From Bacteroidales bacterium (lineage in GTDB: Bacteria > Bacteroidota > Bacteroidia > Bacteroidales > UBA932), in assembly GCA_017557535.1 (NCBI GenBank), contig JAFYYM010000097.1:1-64000 (forward strand): a stretch of 64,000 nucleotides of DNA, in the 5' to 3' direction. The notes beneath the pieces were generated by a model that did no database searches, was not told where the DNA came from, and saw only the letters and a program-made list of their open reading frames with translations. The position numbers and the translations under genes are program-made. Below are positions 16,675 to 24,984 of the stretch, in pieces; within the stretch, counting starts at the first letter, position 1; the number at the start of each line of letters is the position of its first letter.

Positions 16675-18285
16675 TTAAAATAATCCAGGAGTGATGTTGA
16701 GCCATTTTAGGACTGTCTGCCCGAACAGCAGGATGAGGAACCATGAGAAGGTCATCATCGTGATACCGTATTTGAAGGCATCAGTCTGGCTATATTGGTT
16801 TGTATTGTAAAGAAGCGCCGCCGGCTTGCTGTTGAAAGGAAGCACGTAGCAGTGCTCGATGAGCATGGCGACCGGGAGGGAAAGGCTCATGGGCATGAAC
16901 CCGAACCTCTGTTCCACTCCGAGAGCGATCGGTACGAAAACCATAGTGCGGATAGTCTTGCTCTGGAACACCAGTCCCGAATACATCATCAGGAACGTCA
17001 GCACCACGTACAAGACCCAGAACGGTGTGTCGGAGGTTATTCCCATCGAGTCAAAAGCGGCGTTGACCATGGTGTTCGGGAGGTCTGTCGCGTTTAGTCC
17101 GCTTCCAAGCACATATGCTCCGGCTGAGAAAAGCATCAGGTGCCATGGTATGTCCACATCGTTCCATTTCACTACCCCGATTCCAGGCAGCAAGGCCAGA
17201 ATGGCTCCGATCAAAGCCACGATGGTCTCGTCAATATTATGGAAGGTGCCTTTGGTGACCCACAGGAAGAGGACGACAAGGAATATCGAGACGGCTCTCC
17301 ACTCTTGCGCGCTCATCTTGCCCATGGAATCCAACTCGATTTTAAGGCGCTCAATACCACCCTCGATCTGTGGTTTCTGCTCTTCCTTTTTCATCGGGAA
17401 GAATACGTACATTCCGACCAAAAGACCGACGACCAGAATGATTATGCTCATTGGTCCGACAGCTATGAGCCAGTCTGAATAACCAAAGTCGCAAGAACCG
17501 AGGAAACCGGCAATCAAAGAGATGGCGAGAAGATGGGCTCCGGAACCAGTATAAAAGGCGTTTGCTCCGATATTCACCTGGAACAAATTCTGTATAACCA
17601 GATTACGTCCAAAGTTGTTCCTATTCCCGTCGGAGGCTCCATAGATCGCGCATATCACCATGAAGATGGGTAGCATGATGGTCGCCTTGACCGTGGTCGC
17701 GGATATGAAAGCCGAAAGCACCAGGTTGATCACGAGGAAACTCCAAAGCACACCTTTCGCGCTTTTCCCGAATTTGATCACGAACGCTAATGCGAGTCGT
17801 TTCGCGAATTGAGTTTTCACCAGCATGGAAGCTAGCACGAAGCTCAAGATATTCAGCCACATGACCGGATGTCCAAGCTGGGCGAGGGCCTCTTTCTGAG
17901 TGGTCACGTTGAAAAGCACCACGCCAAGCATCAAGATGAGCGAGGTGAGGTAATTGGGCAAGGCCTCAGTCATCCACAATATGAGGCTAGCCACGAATAT
18001 CGCCAACATCGCATAGTTGGCGCGAAGGAAACCGTCCATTCCCAGCACCCCGAGCCGCTTTTCAGCGGTGGAGGCCAAACCGGACGGATCCAGATTGTCG
18101 ATAAAGCCGATATGGCAGAACCAGCATATCCAGACAAAGGCGACGATAGCCAGAGGCCCTCCCAAACGGGCCATCCAAACCTCGAATTTGGATTTCCGCA
18201 TCTTGGGAAGTTTCTCAATCTTGTAGTTGTTCATGTCCAGCGGATCGAACGATGTCGCCGCCTTTGTCTCGATATCTGTCGCCAT
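16675..18285 (-). CDS. SLC13/DASS-family anion transporter
   Basis: A 536-residue polytopic protein with a long hydrophilic N-terminus (about 40 residues) and around twelve hydrophobic segments in the DASS pattern. The two family SNT signatures are altered: the first reads SATTVKATIMLPIF (Ser195-Ala-Thr) and the second lies in QSKTIRTMVFVPIAL. DASS proteins import dicarboxylates, citrate, sulfate or, in the yeast low-affinity Pho transporters, phosphate. The altered signatures and the operon (PhoU-like protein, phosphate-type porin, triphosphatase) suggest phosphate or a polyphosphate-related anion rather than a dicarboxylate; this is inference. The gene follows the CYTH gene with a 2-base gap. 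Confidence 0.9.
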   Translation of the reverse strand: MATDIETKAATSFDPLDMNNYKIEKLPKMRKSKFEVWMARLGGPLAIVAFVWICWFCHIGFIDNLDPSGLASTAEKRLGVLGMDGFLRANYAMLAIFVASLILWMTEALPNYLTSLILMLGVVLFNVTTQKEALAQLGHPVMWLNILSFVLASMLVKTQFAKRLALAFVIKFGKSAKGVLWSFLVINLVLSAFISATTVKATIMLPIFMVICAIYGASDGNRNNFGRNLVIQNLFQVNIGANAFYTGSGAHLLAISLIAGFLGSCDFGYSDWLIAVGPMSIIILVVGLLVGMYVFFPMKKEEQKPQIEGGIERLKIELDSMGKMSAQEWRAVSIFLVVLFLWVTKGTFHNIDETIVALIGAILALLPGIGVVKWNDVDIPWHLMLFSAGAYVLGSGLNATDLPNTMVNAAFDSMGITSDTPFWVLYVVLTFLMMYSGLVFQSKTIRTMVFVPIALGVEQRFGFMPMSLSLPVAMLIEHCYVLPFNSKPAALLYNTNQYSQTDAFKYGITMMTFSWFLILLFGQTVLKWLNITPGLF

Positions 18286-18287
18286 GA

Positions 18288-18764
18288 TTACTTCCAGTTC
18301 TTATAAGGATTCTTCATCAACATGGAATTGAAGTATTTGGGGTCGCCGGTGACCTCCTCTCCAAGCCACTCGGGCTTGTCGAAAGGCTCGTTCTCGTCGG
18401 CGAGTTCCACCTCGGCGACCGTAAGGCCGTCGTTGTCGCCATAGAACTCGTCAACCTCCCAAGTGTGCTTGCCATCAGTATTCTTGACAAGATAACGAGT
18501 CTTGTCAATGACACCGGGCTCGGCCAGTTCAAGAAGGGACTTAACTTCATCGACAGGGATCTCCTTCTCCCACTCGAAACGAGCCGCTCCTGAAGCGTTT
18601 CCGATACCCTTCACTGTGATGAATCCCTTATCGCCCTTGACCCTGATGCGGACAGTCCTCTCGGGGACGCTGCTCAGGTAACCCTGGGTGATGCGGGTGG
18701 CCTTGAATGCCTCGTTCTTGAAGTCACCTTTGACCAAGAACTTCTTCTCTATTTCCTGTGCCAT
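18288..18764 (-). CDS. CYTH-domain triphosphate tunnel metalloenzyme
   Basis: A 158-residue protein that reads end to end as a short bacterial CYTH enzyme. It has the ExExK signature EIEKKF (residues 4-9), basic tunnel residues in RTVRIRVKGDKGFITVKG, acidic metal ligands in FEWEKEIP and VAEVEL, and the closing segment EEVTGDPKYFNSML, which mirrors the Nitrosomonas triphosphatase type. Members of this size hydrolyse inorganic triphosphate; larger relatives include class IV adenylate cyclase and thiamine triphosphatase. In this operon a role in tripolyphosphate or polyphosphate breakdown is likely. It overlaps nothing and lies 4 bases after the divergent CYTH gene. Confidence 0.9.
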   Translation of the reverse strand: MAQEIEKKFLVKGDFKNEAFKATRITQGYLSSVPERTVRIRVKGDKGFITVKGIGNASGAARFEWEKEIPVDEVKSLLELAEPGVIDKTRYLVKNTDGKHTWEVDEFYGDNDGLTVAEVELADENEPFDKPEWLGEEVTGDPKYFNSMLMKNPYKNWK

Positions 18765-18768
18765 AATC

Positions 18769-19407
18769 TTACTCGTTAGCTAAAGGTTTATCAATCATAC
18801 CGATGACCCTCTTGATAGCCTGGAGATAATTGATATTCTCCACACCCTCGAGACCGCAGTCGGAGATGGTCTTCTTAATGTCCTCAATCTCAGTCGACTC
18901 TGAGTTGATAGTCACCACCTTGGCTCCGTTGATCAGGACATTGCCAACTTCGCATATAGTGTTGTTGACCATGTAGCCGAAACGCTGCTTGTGGACTCTG
19001 ACAGCCGCGAGATCAGGATTGGCTTTAACCATTGCGATGAACTCCTCAAAAGTGTAGGTGTCCTTTGTCAAAGCCGGCATCTCAACCATGAAAGCGGGGA
19101 AAACCTCTTTCTCAAGAACCTCTTTCGAGATAGGGAACTCGCCTTTCATGAGCGGATTCCACTGCTCGAGACCATCCACGGTCTGGACATATGTCTTGAT
19201 GTCCATCTTGCCGTCACGGATCTTGGTGTTGTTGATGTCGTTCTTAGCGGAGATGATGTAAATCTCGTCGCTTGTACGCTCCCATACCTTTTCGGGCACA
19301 GGGACGGAAAGACGGGCCATTCTCTTGTGGGCGGCGCAGAAGCACTGTCCAAAACTACGGAATTCAAAGCGAGGCTTGCTCTGCTCGCCGATTTTCAGTT
19401 CTGCCAT
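18769..19407 (-). CDS. divergent CYTH-like protein
   Basis: A 212-residue soluble protein. I recognise a CYTH-like order of charged strands: FEFRSFG near the N-terminus, EIYIIS, NTKIRDGKMDIKTY with spaced Arg and Lys, VRVHKQRFGYMVNNTICEV, and INSESTEIEDIK near the C-terminus. The ExExK motif is not clean. It may be a second triphosphate-tunnel protein that forms a pair with, or regulates, the canonical CYTH enzyme encoded 4 bases downstream; an enzyme with another phosphate substrate is equally possible. The assignment depends on structure comparison. Confidence 0.6.
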   Translation of the reverse strand: MAELKIGEQSKPRFEFRSFGQCFCAAHKRMARLSVPVPEKVWERTSDEIYIISAKNDINNTKIRDGKMDIKTYVQTVDGLEQWNPLMKGEFPISKEVLEKEVFPAFMVEMPALTKDTYTFEEFIAMVKANPDLAAVRVHKQRFGYMVNNTICEVGNVLINGAKVVTINSESTEIEDIKKTISDCGLEGVENINYLQAIKRVIGMIDKPLANE

Positions 19408-19432
19408 AATTAATTGTTATTTTAACAAGTTA

Positions 19433-20275
19433 TTAATTTTTCACATAATCATCTTCAACTGCTTCCGTTGAATTGAATGCCCCGGGAGTGGTCTTGTCTG
19501 TACGCATCCATTTGCCTGTTCCGTCGGGGACACGGCTCCATGAACCATCAAAGGCAGTAATGGAAGCGCCCCACTTACCAGCATCATCCTTATCACCTCG
19601 TTGGAAAATATCGATCTTATTACCTTTGTTGTCAAACAGCTCAAGCAGAACACTCTTCTTTGCAGAGAACCCACTCTTGAAACCTTTGGTTGGATCAGAA
19701 TCCTCTTTCTTGGTCTTGGCACCTATTATTACAAAACATCCCTTTGCGGGAGCAACGTGTCCATCAATACCAGTCCATGTTAGCTCTTCATCTTTGGTAA
19801 TGGTAACTCCTGTTAATTTAATAGGAAAATCACTACCATTGTAAAGCTCGATAAACTTGTCATCGTCAGATCCTTTGTTAGCACCAAACACCTCATTGAA
19901 CTTCAGTTTTGTCCAATCAGGGGCGGGATCACCAACCTTGAAAGAGAACTTGTCAGATGTTGTCTTGAATCCAGCCTCGTTGTCAACTGTCACAGTGAAA
20001 GATATTTCCGTTCCATCAGGCTGAGCCGGAATGGTGGCGGTGAATTGAGAACCCGAACCATTCATCGGGACACTGGTTCCATTATAGTTGAGAGTCGCGG
20101 AGGTGACGGCCTGGAGACCAGACACATTCGCAGTCACATTAATCGGAGTGATGGAGGTTGGAGCCTCTGGTGAAAAGGCCACCTTGTCTATGCTGGACGG
20201 GCCCTCGAATATCTTGTCTTCCACGCATCCGAAAAGCGCGATGAGAGCAGCGGAAAGTAAAAGTATCTTTTTCAT
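19433..20275 (-). CDS. lipoprotein with lamin-tail domain
   Basis: A 280-residue lipoprotein with signal peptide and lipobox at LIALFGC. An Ig-like region (about 30-120) is followed by a lamin-tail (LTD) fold (about 125-265) with the typical LKFNEVFGANKGSDDDKFIELYNGS and APAKGCFVII segments. LTD domains in bacteria occur on surface proteins and are thought to bind nucleic acids or other polyanions or to anchor proteins. It lies between the porin gene (21-base gap) and the CYTH-like gene (25-base gap), so a surface capture role for a phosphate polymer is worth considering. Confidence 0.8.
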   Translation of the reverse strand: MKKILLLSAALIALFGCVEDKIFEGPSSIDKVAFSPEAPTSITPINVTANVSGLQAVTSATLNYNGTSVPMNGSGSQFTATIPAQPDGTEISFTVTVDNEAGFKTTSDKFSFKVGDPAPDWTKLKFNEVFGANKGSDDDKFIELYNGSDFPIKLTGVTITKDEELTWTGIDGHVAPAKGCFVIIGAKTKKEDSDPTKGFKSGFSAKKSVLLELFDNKGNKIDIFQRGDKDDAGKWGASITAFDGSWSRVPDGTGKWMRTDKTTPGAFNSTEAVEDDYVKN

Positions 20276-20296
20276 ATCGTATTCTCTTTAAGTGGA

Positions 20297-21664
20297 TTAG
20301 AAGTCAATCTCGAAACGGAATGCAAGCATATGGTAGTCGACACCAGCCTTCCCTGTAGGGGTAGCGACTTTGGTGTAGTCCTTCGTGGGTTTACCGTTGG
20401 AGTCAAGGCCGACATTGAGTTTGCCCTTTCCGTTAGCGTAACGGTCATTGTTGTTGTACTGGTAGTTCAGCTGCATCTTGACATTCTCGTTCACCCAATA
20501 GTTGAGACCAAGGGTGTAAGCCTCTGATGCTCCGCCAAAGACATTGCCGAAGTTAAGGTTGCAGGTCTCATAGCGGGCGCAAAGCTCGATATCTCCCCAA
20601 TCATGGGCGCGCTCCACCTTGGTGTATTTGCCTCCCTTGGAATCATAACGCTGCTTTCCTCCAAAGAGCAGATATCCAGCCTGTGCGTACCAACCTCCGA
20701 AGTTCTTTGTCTCGGGATCGGCCGCGTCAGCTTTGAAATGGACATTGTCACCGACATAAGCGGCCTCATAACGGAGACCATCCCAGTGGCCGGCAAGCTC
20801 GACGGTCCACAGGTTGTTGTGGTCAAAGCCGGGGAGATTGTTGGTGTCGAGATATTTCTTACGGTTGATACTTGTGGAGTTACGGGCGCTGGCGCGGTAA
20901 GTTCCCCACTCTCCAGTGGCCAGATCGGTAGTCGTGGTCCTGTAGGAATATGCCGCACCGATGTGGAGACTGGCGTTGTCCAGCTTGTAAAGAGGACGGA
21001 GCACGAGTTTGGTCGTCCAGGCGTAACCGGAATTACGGCCGAAGTCCTTATTATTATCAGCGACATTGGTCCATTCCTCCTGTCCGGCGATCACCTGTGA
21101 GAAAGCGCCTGTTGAGAACCAGAGCCAGTTTTTGGCGTACTTGGCATTGATTCCAATATGGCGGGAAGGGGTCAAAGCGGAGCAGACCATCGGACGCTCC
21201 ATAAACTGCAGATAACGGGATGTGGTATTCCTCTGGATAGAGAAATTCTCCTTGAAGTTACCTACCTGAAGATCCAGGTCAGGGATTCCGGTGTAACGGA
21301 TGATAGCGTCTTTCAGTTCAGCGAGTCCATTGGCGAGATCCATGTCGAATTCTCCATACCATTTCTCGTCAATCTGTCCTTTGACCGCGAAACGGGCACG
21401 GCGGATCTGGGCTCCATTTCCAATGGCGTCCGCATAATCGGGAGCTCCGAAGAACACGGCCGCATCGGCTTGGGCACGGACGTCAAACCATAGCTTGTAA
21501 CCGCTTGTGGGAGACTCGAGAACCAGGATTCCATCCTGCGCCTCCACATCAAGCCTGTCGGATTTAACCTGTACGCCATACTGATTGTACTTGGCGTTCT
21601 TCTGCGCGAATGCCGCGGGCATGACCAGCAGCAACGTCGCGATTATGAAAGGTATCTTACGCAT
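20297..21664 (-). CDS. OprP/OprO-like phosphate-selective porin
   Basis: A 455-residue outer-membrane beta-barrel with a signal peptide ending near AAFAQ, many alternating amphipathic strands and an aromatic C-terminal residue (ends FEIDF). The sections SGYKLWFDVRAQAD, RRARFAVKGQIDEKWYGEFDMDLANG, DLQVGNFKENFSIQRNTTSRYLQFMERP and KMQLNYQYNN match the Porin_O_P family, which contains the phosphate and pyrophosphate channels OprP and OprO. Substrate selectivity cannot be read from the family alone, because Bacteroidota have many such porins, but the operon supports a phosphate-type anion. Confidence 0.88.
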   Translation of the reverse strand: MRKIPFIIATLLLVMPAAFAQKNAKYNQYGVQVKSDRLDVEAQDGILVLESPTSGYKLWFDVRAQADAAVFFGAPDYADAIGNGAQIRRARFAVKGQIDEKWYGEFDMDLANGLAELKDAIIRYTGIPDLDLQVGNFKENFSIQRNTTSRYLQFMERPMVCSALTPSRHIGINAKYAKNWLWFSTGAFSQVIAGQEEWTNVADNNKDFGRNSGYAWTTKLVLRPLYKLDNASLHIGAAYSYRTTTTDLATGEWGTYRASARNSTSINRKKYLDTNNLPGFDHNNLWTVELAGHWDGLRYEAAYVGDNVHFKADAADPETKNFGGWYAQAGYLLFGGKQRYDSKGGKYTKVERAHDWGDIELCARYETCNLNFGNVFGGASEAYTLGLNYWVNENVKMQLNYQYNNNDRYANGKGKLNVGLDSNGKPTKDYTKVATPTGKAGVDYHMLAFRFEIDF

Positions 21665-21688
21665 AATTTGTTGGGATAAATAATACTG

Positions 21689-23272
21689 TTATATTGCTCT
21701 TATGAATTTGATAAGGTTGTCACTTCTTTGAAGACCCAGCTTGCAGCGAAGCCGGTAACGGTTGATTTCCACACTCTTAGGAGCTATATTCATCAACGAG
21801 GCGATATATTTTGAGGAGAATCCCTGCCTGAGGAGGTTGGCGAGTTTCCTCTCGTTCTCGGTCAGATTTGGATAAGCCTCGGAGAGACGCAGGTTGAAAT
21901 CCCGGTGCAACACCTCGCTGCGGGCGTAGAAATCATTCATCTCGCTCGTGAAATACATCCTTTCCCTCATTGAAGAGAGCAGAGAGTCCGTTCTAGCGTC
22001 TTTCGCCTCACCGTCAGGCATGGCTCGCACCTCCTTGAGATCCTCGTAAAAGCTCTCCATGAATTTCTTCTGGTCCCCAATGCCAAGGGCGAAATCAACG
22101 AGTTCCTTACGCTTGATATCCAACTTGTTAAGAAGGTCTTTCTCAGTCATTTCCGTCTTGACTTCAAGGGCGGATAATGAACGTTGGGTGCTGAATAGCT
22201 GCCGTTCCCTGGCACGTAGTATCTGATTCTGGAGCTCCCTTCCGCTTTTCCAACGGAAATACAGCGCTACACCTGCCGCCATGGCTGTGAGGGTGAGCGC
22301 GAACAAGGAACCCATCACTGTCCCATCAATAACCTTCGCCAGGCAGTATGACAGAATAAAAGCAAGGATGGGAGCCAAAACCGACGAGAGAATAGTACCG
22401 GCGATGATCTTGGAATCTGTGAGAGCCCTTTGACGAGCGACACTGATCCCTGTGAGGGCTGATATGAACAACAACCCTGCGGGAAGCGGAGTAGCCGCCA
22501 TCCCTATCTTTCCCGGCAGTGGACTTGAGAACAAAACGAAAACCACTGCCATTGAGAGGATCACGGAAGATATGGATTGGGAATTGACATCAAGTTCGTA
22601 ATCCGCGATATTCCATGTGTCGATAGATATCCCCTTCCTCATCAGGAGAAACAAAAAGGCGGCACAGCCTCCAGCGACAGCCATGCGAGCCATTGAGGGG
22701 ACTGGAACGGCTCGTGTCAAAAACGTGAAAAGCAGGGAATAATTAACAGAGAACGCAACAAGAAGAATGACTGAGGTGATCATGGATACTCCTCTCTCGT
22801 TTCTCAATGTCAGGGCATATATCCGGTATATTCCCGCCGCCAGAAGGGCGCAAAGGATAGGGGCTGCCATCCATGAAAAGACAAAGGAGCGAACGGCAAC
22901 AACGCTCAAATGGCCGGTGCCGGAGAGCGAGAGGCCAGCGATAGATGCAATGAACGCAAACGGGACTGCCACATAACGACCAAAACGCCCCGCCACTATA
23001 ACAGCTATCGCCGTAGCCAGTCCCACAGGAAGGACATCCGTGGCTGTTGAAGGCTTGAATATGCTTTCAGCGGCCTCCGTGAGAGGCTCGCTGGTCAATA
23101 AACATGGGAAGACAATCCCGGCCAACAGGATAAGAGGCCATAAGTATCTGACTGACAACCTTTCTCCAGCACCGGAAGCCAAAACAGTCCCATTCACGAC
23201 AGGAAGATCCCGAAGAACCGCGAGGGAACCGGCCAGAAGGGTGGAGAATATGGCATACAGCAGGATTCGCAT
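21689..23272 (-). CDS. membrane-embedded PiT-like domain fused to LuxR-type HTH regulator
   Basis: A 527-residue protein with about ten hydrophobic segments (residues 1 to about 340), a coiled coil (about 345-400) and a C-terminal LuxR-type helix-turn-helix (about 470-527, LTENERKLANLLRQGFSSKYIASLMN). The membrane part follows the order of PiT phosphate transporters: an opening repeat with VVNGTVLASGAGERLSVRY, a FAFIASIAGLSLSGTG segment where PiT has PVSTTHxxxGAxxGxG, a SFVFSWMAAPILCALLAAGIYR segment resembling the PiT KIVLSWxxSPLLG region, and a second repeat with ALTGISVARQRALTDSKIIAGTILSSVLAPI. The PiT substrate motifs (NGxHDxxN, GANDxAN) are lost. I infer a phosphate sensor derived from a transporter. 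It follows the DUF47 gene, PiT's usual partner, by 6 bases. Confidence 0.7.
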   Translation of the reverse strand: MRILLYAIFSTLLAGSLAVLRDLPVVNGTVLASGAGERLSVRYLWPLILLAGIVFPCLLTSEPLTEAAESIFKPSTATDVLPVGLATAIAVIVAGRFGRYVAVPFAFIASIAGLSLSGTGHLSVVAVRSFVFSWMAAPILCALLAAGIYRIYALTLRNERGVSMITSVILLVAFSVNYSLLFTFLTRAVPVPSMARMAVAGGCAAFLFLLMRKGISIDTWNIADYELDVNSQSISSVILSMAVVFVLFSSPLPGKIGMAATPLPAGLLFISALTGISVARQRALTDSKIIAGTILSSVLAPILAFILSYCLAKVIDGTVMGSLFALTLTAMAAGVALYFRWKSGRELQNQILRARERQLFSTQRSLSALEVKTEMTEKDLLNKLDIKRKELVDFALGIGDQKKFMESFYEDLKEVRAMPDGEAKDARTDSLLSSMRERMYFTSEMNDFYARSEVLHRDFNLRLSEAYPNLTENERKLANLLRQGFSSKYIASLMNIAPKSVEINRYRLRCKLGLQRSDNLIKFIRAI

Positions 23273-23278
23273 GACTCG

Positions 23279-23944
23279 TCAAAGGGCTCGTTTAATGGCC
23301 ATAACTGAAAGCTGCTCCGCTACTTTGACAGCGGCCTTTGCCAAATCCTCGATATGAAGGGCGAAATATCTCAAGTGGAACTTCTCACTCAACTTGAGAT
23401 CATCGACCATATCATGAAACACCGTACGCTTGATTGATTGGGAGAGCTTAACCGCTTCCTTCTCATAAAAATAAACCCTCTCAGTGGTTTCAGCGACATC
23501 CTCTGGCTGAGTAAAATAAGATTTAGTCCCGGGAATTGTGCTCTCCACAGCCATGGAAGCCAGCTCGCTTAATTTGAGGAACTCTTTCTTCAACTCCGCC
23601 GGAATCTTAGGATTCTCAATCTCAAACTGGACCAAGTCTACGCTTATTATAGATATAATATGGTCAAAACGCTCGAGAAGACGCATTATGTCACCTCTGG
23701 AGCGGATGAGATATCCCCTTGTATACAAAGTGCTCTCAATCTCCTTGATCCTGGCCCCCGCCTCAGCCTCCAAGGAAGCCATTGAGGTGAGATTCTCAAC
23801 AAAGGCAGATTCGTCGTTGTAGAGGTAATTCTTGACACCATCCCGGAATACAAGGAGAGAGTGATCGACGATGCCGAGGAGCTTATCCATGCTTCCCACC
23901 AGCGCGCCAGCCTTCTTATTTGAGAATATATCGAAGAGTCCCAT
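23279..23944 (-). CDS. DUF47/PhoU-like phosphate transport regulator
   Basis: A 221-residue all-helical protein starting MGLFDIFSNKK. Its length and helix pattern, with charged surfaces and segments such as YLIRSRGDIMRLLERFDHI, fit the DUF47 family (PhoU-related), which is usually encoded beside PiT transporters and regulates phosphate movement. I chose the ATG at 23944; an in-frame start further upstream would run through a terminator-like hairpin and is unlikely. It is the first gene of the eight-gene operon running to 16042. Confidence 0.88.
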   Translation of the reverse strand: MGLFDIFSNKKAGALVGSMDKLLGIVDHSLLVFRDGVKNYLYNDESAFVENLTSMASLEAEAGARIKEIESTLYTRGYLIRSRGDIMRLLERFDHIISIISVDLVQFEIENPKIPAELKKEFLKLSELASMAVESTIPGTKSYFTQPEDVAETTERVYFYEKEAVKLSQSIKRTVFHDMVDDLKLSEKFHLRYFALHIEDLAKAAVKVAEQLSVMAIKRAL

Positions 23945-24011
23945 ATATGTTGTTTTCTGTTTGTAATTATAGTGTATTTTACGGTAAAAACAAAACAATG
24001 TAGAGAAACAA

Positions 24012-24040
24012 AATGGCCCGTACCAGCAGTACAGGCCATT
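24012..24040 (-). terminator. intrinsic terminator after the 24126-24854 gene
   Basis: AATGGCCCGTAC (24012-24023) pairs with GTACAGGCCATT (24029-24040) with one mismatch; on the minus strand it is followed by TTGTTT. It separates the lipoprotein gene from the DUF47 operon. Confidence 0.6.
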
Positions 24041-24063
24041 CATTTAATGGTTATATAGAGTTA

Positions 24064-24092
24064 TTGTAGAGTTTTATATAGCAACTCTACAA
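24064..24092. repeat. inverted repeat TTGTAGAGTT / AACTCTACAA
   Basis: Perfect 10-base arms around a 9-base AT-rich loop, with two further GTAGAG copies nearby (23999-24006 region and 24100-24105). It lies in the 181-base gap between the DUF47 and lipoprotein genes. It may be an operator or a secondary hairpin; no T run follows. Confidence 0.45.
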
Positions 24093-24125
24093 TCGCTTTG
24101 TAGAGGTATCAGCCGCTTCGATAAA

Positions 24126-24854
24126 CTATTTCGCAGCATCTTTGAGGGCTTTCTCAAGCTGCTTTTGGACCTCGGGATCCTCAAGTGCTTTCTCAGCCTC
24201 CTTCATGGTTTCGTCAAGGCTCTTTTGAAGCCCCTTATACATCTTGACTGAATAGCCCAGCTTGGTGTCATTCTTCTCCAGCAGGTCAACCTCGCAACGG
24301 TGCAAGACGCCATCCTTAAGGAATGACCAGCCATAACTACCGAGATAAATCTCGATACCGAGAACCTTGGTTCCATTGCCGTCCTGGATCATCTTCTCAA
24401 GATCCTTTTCGGCATAGGCCTCATCCTTATTGGATTTGTCCTCAAAGCCATAGACATTGATCCCGTTGTCAGCGACCTTTTTTGTCAGGGCATAGACACG
24501 TCGCACATTCTCAATGTGTTGTTCCTTGGTGTAGGTGTCGCCATCTTGAATCTTGAAGTTAGCCAGGACATCATGCTCATCTCCATAGTATGTGTACTTG
24601 CTGGTCTCGTTCAGTTTGTAATCAGGAGCAAGATCGGAAAGCTTGATTCCCTCGTTCTTCTTGAAATAGAACTCCGCGGCCTCCTTGGAATATTTTTCAC
24701 CCTCAAAGGCATCCTTAATCATCTTCTCGGCAACCTTCTCAAGGTCCACCTTGCCATCGCCGGAATCCTCGGCCTTCTTGCTTCCCTTTCCTCCGCAAGA
24801 GACCATGGCCAAAGCGCAGGCTACGCCAATAACTGTAAATAGAACTCTTCTCAT
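24126..24854 (-). CDS. hypothetical lipoprotein
   Basis: A 242-residue lipoprotein with lipobox LAMVSC followed by a glycine/lysine-rich linker. It is rich in Lys, Asp and Glu, ends in a helical segment rich in K, E and A (about 205-242), and has two tyrosine-rich stretches (KYTYYGDEHD). I do not recognise a family. It stands alone: a terminator hairpin follows it, and the TPR-LuxR gene diverges upstream. Confidence 0.75.
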   Translation of the reverse strand: MRRVLFTVIGVACALAMVSCGGKGSKKAEDSGDGKVDLEKVAEKMIKDAFEGEKYSKEAAEFYFKKNEGIKLSDLAPDYKLNETSKYTYYGDEHDVLANFKIQDGDTYTKEQHIENVRRVYALTKKVADNGINVYGFEDKSNKDEAYAEKDLEKMIQDGNGTKVLGIEIYLGSYGWSFLKDGVLHRCEVDLLEKNDTKLGYSVKMYKGLQKSLDETMKEAEKALEDPEVQKQLEKALKDAAK

Positions 24855-24984
24855 ATTTAATTATTTAATGGTTATTCAGATATCTTTGTAAATATCGGGA
24901 ATACGAATCTCAAAAACACTATCCTAAAGGATAGATTTATAGTGTATTACTCATTGATAATCCATTTTTTACTATATTTCAGAT

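Noticed and set aside
23945-24043. In-frame upstream extension of the DUF47 gene.
   Set aside because: It would run through a terminator-type hairpin (24012-24040); the family N-terminus MGLFDIF starts at 23944.
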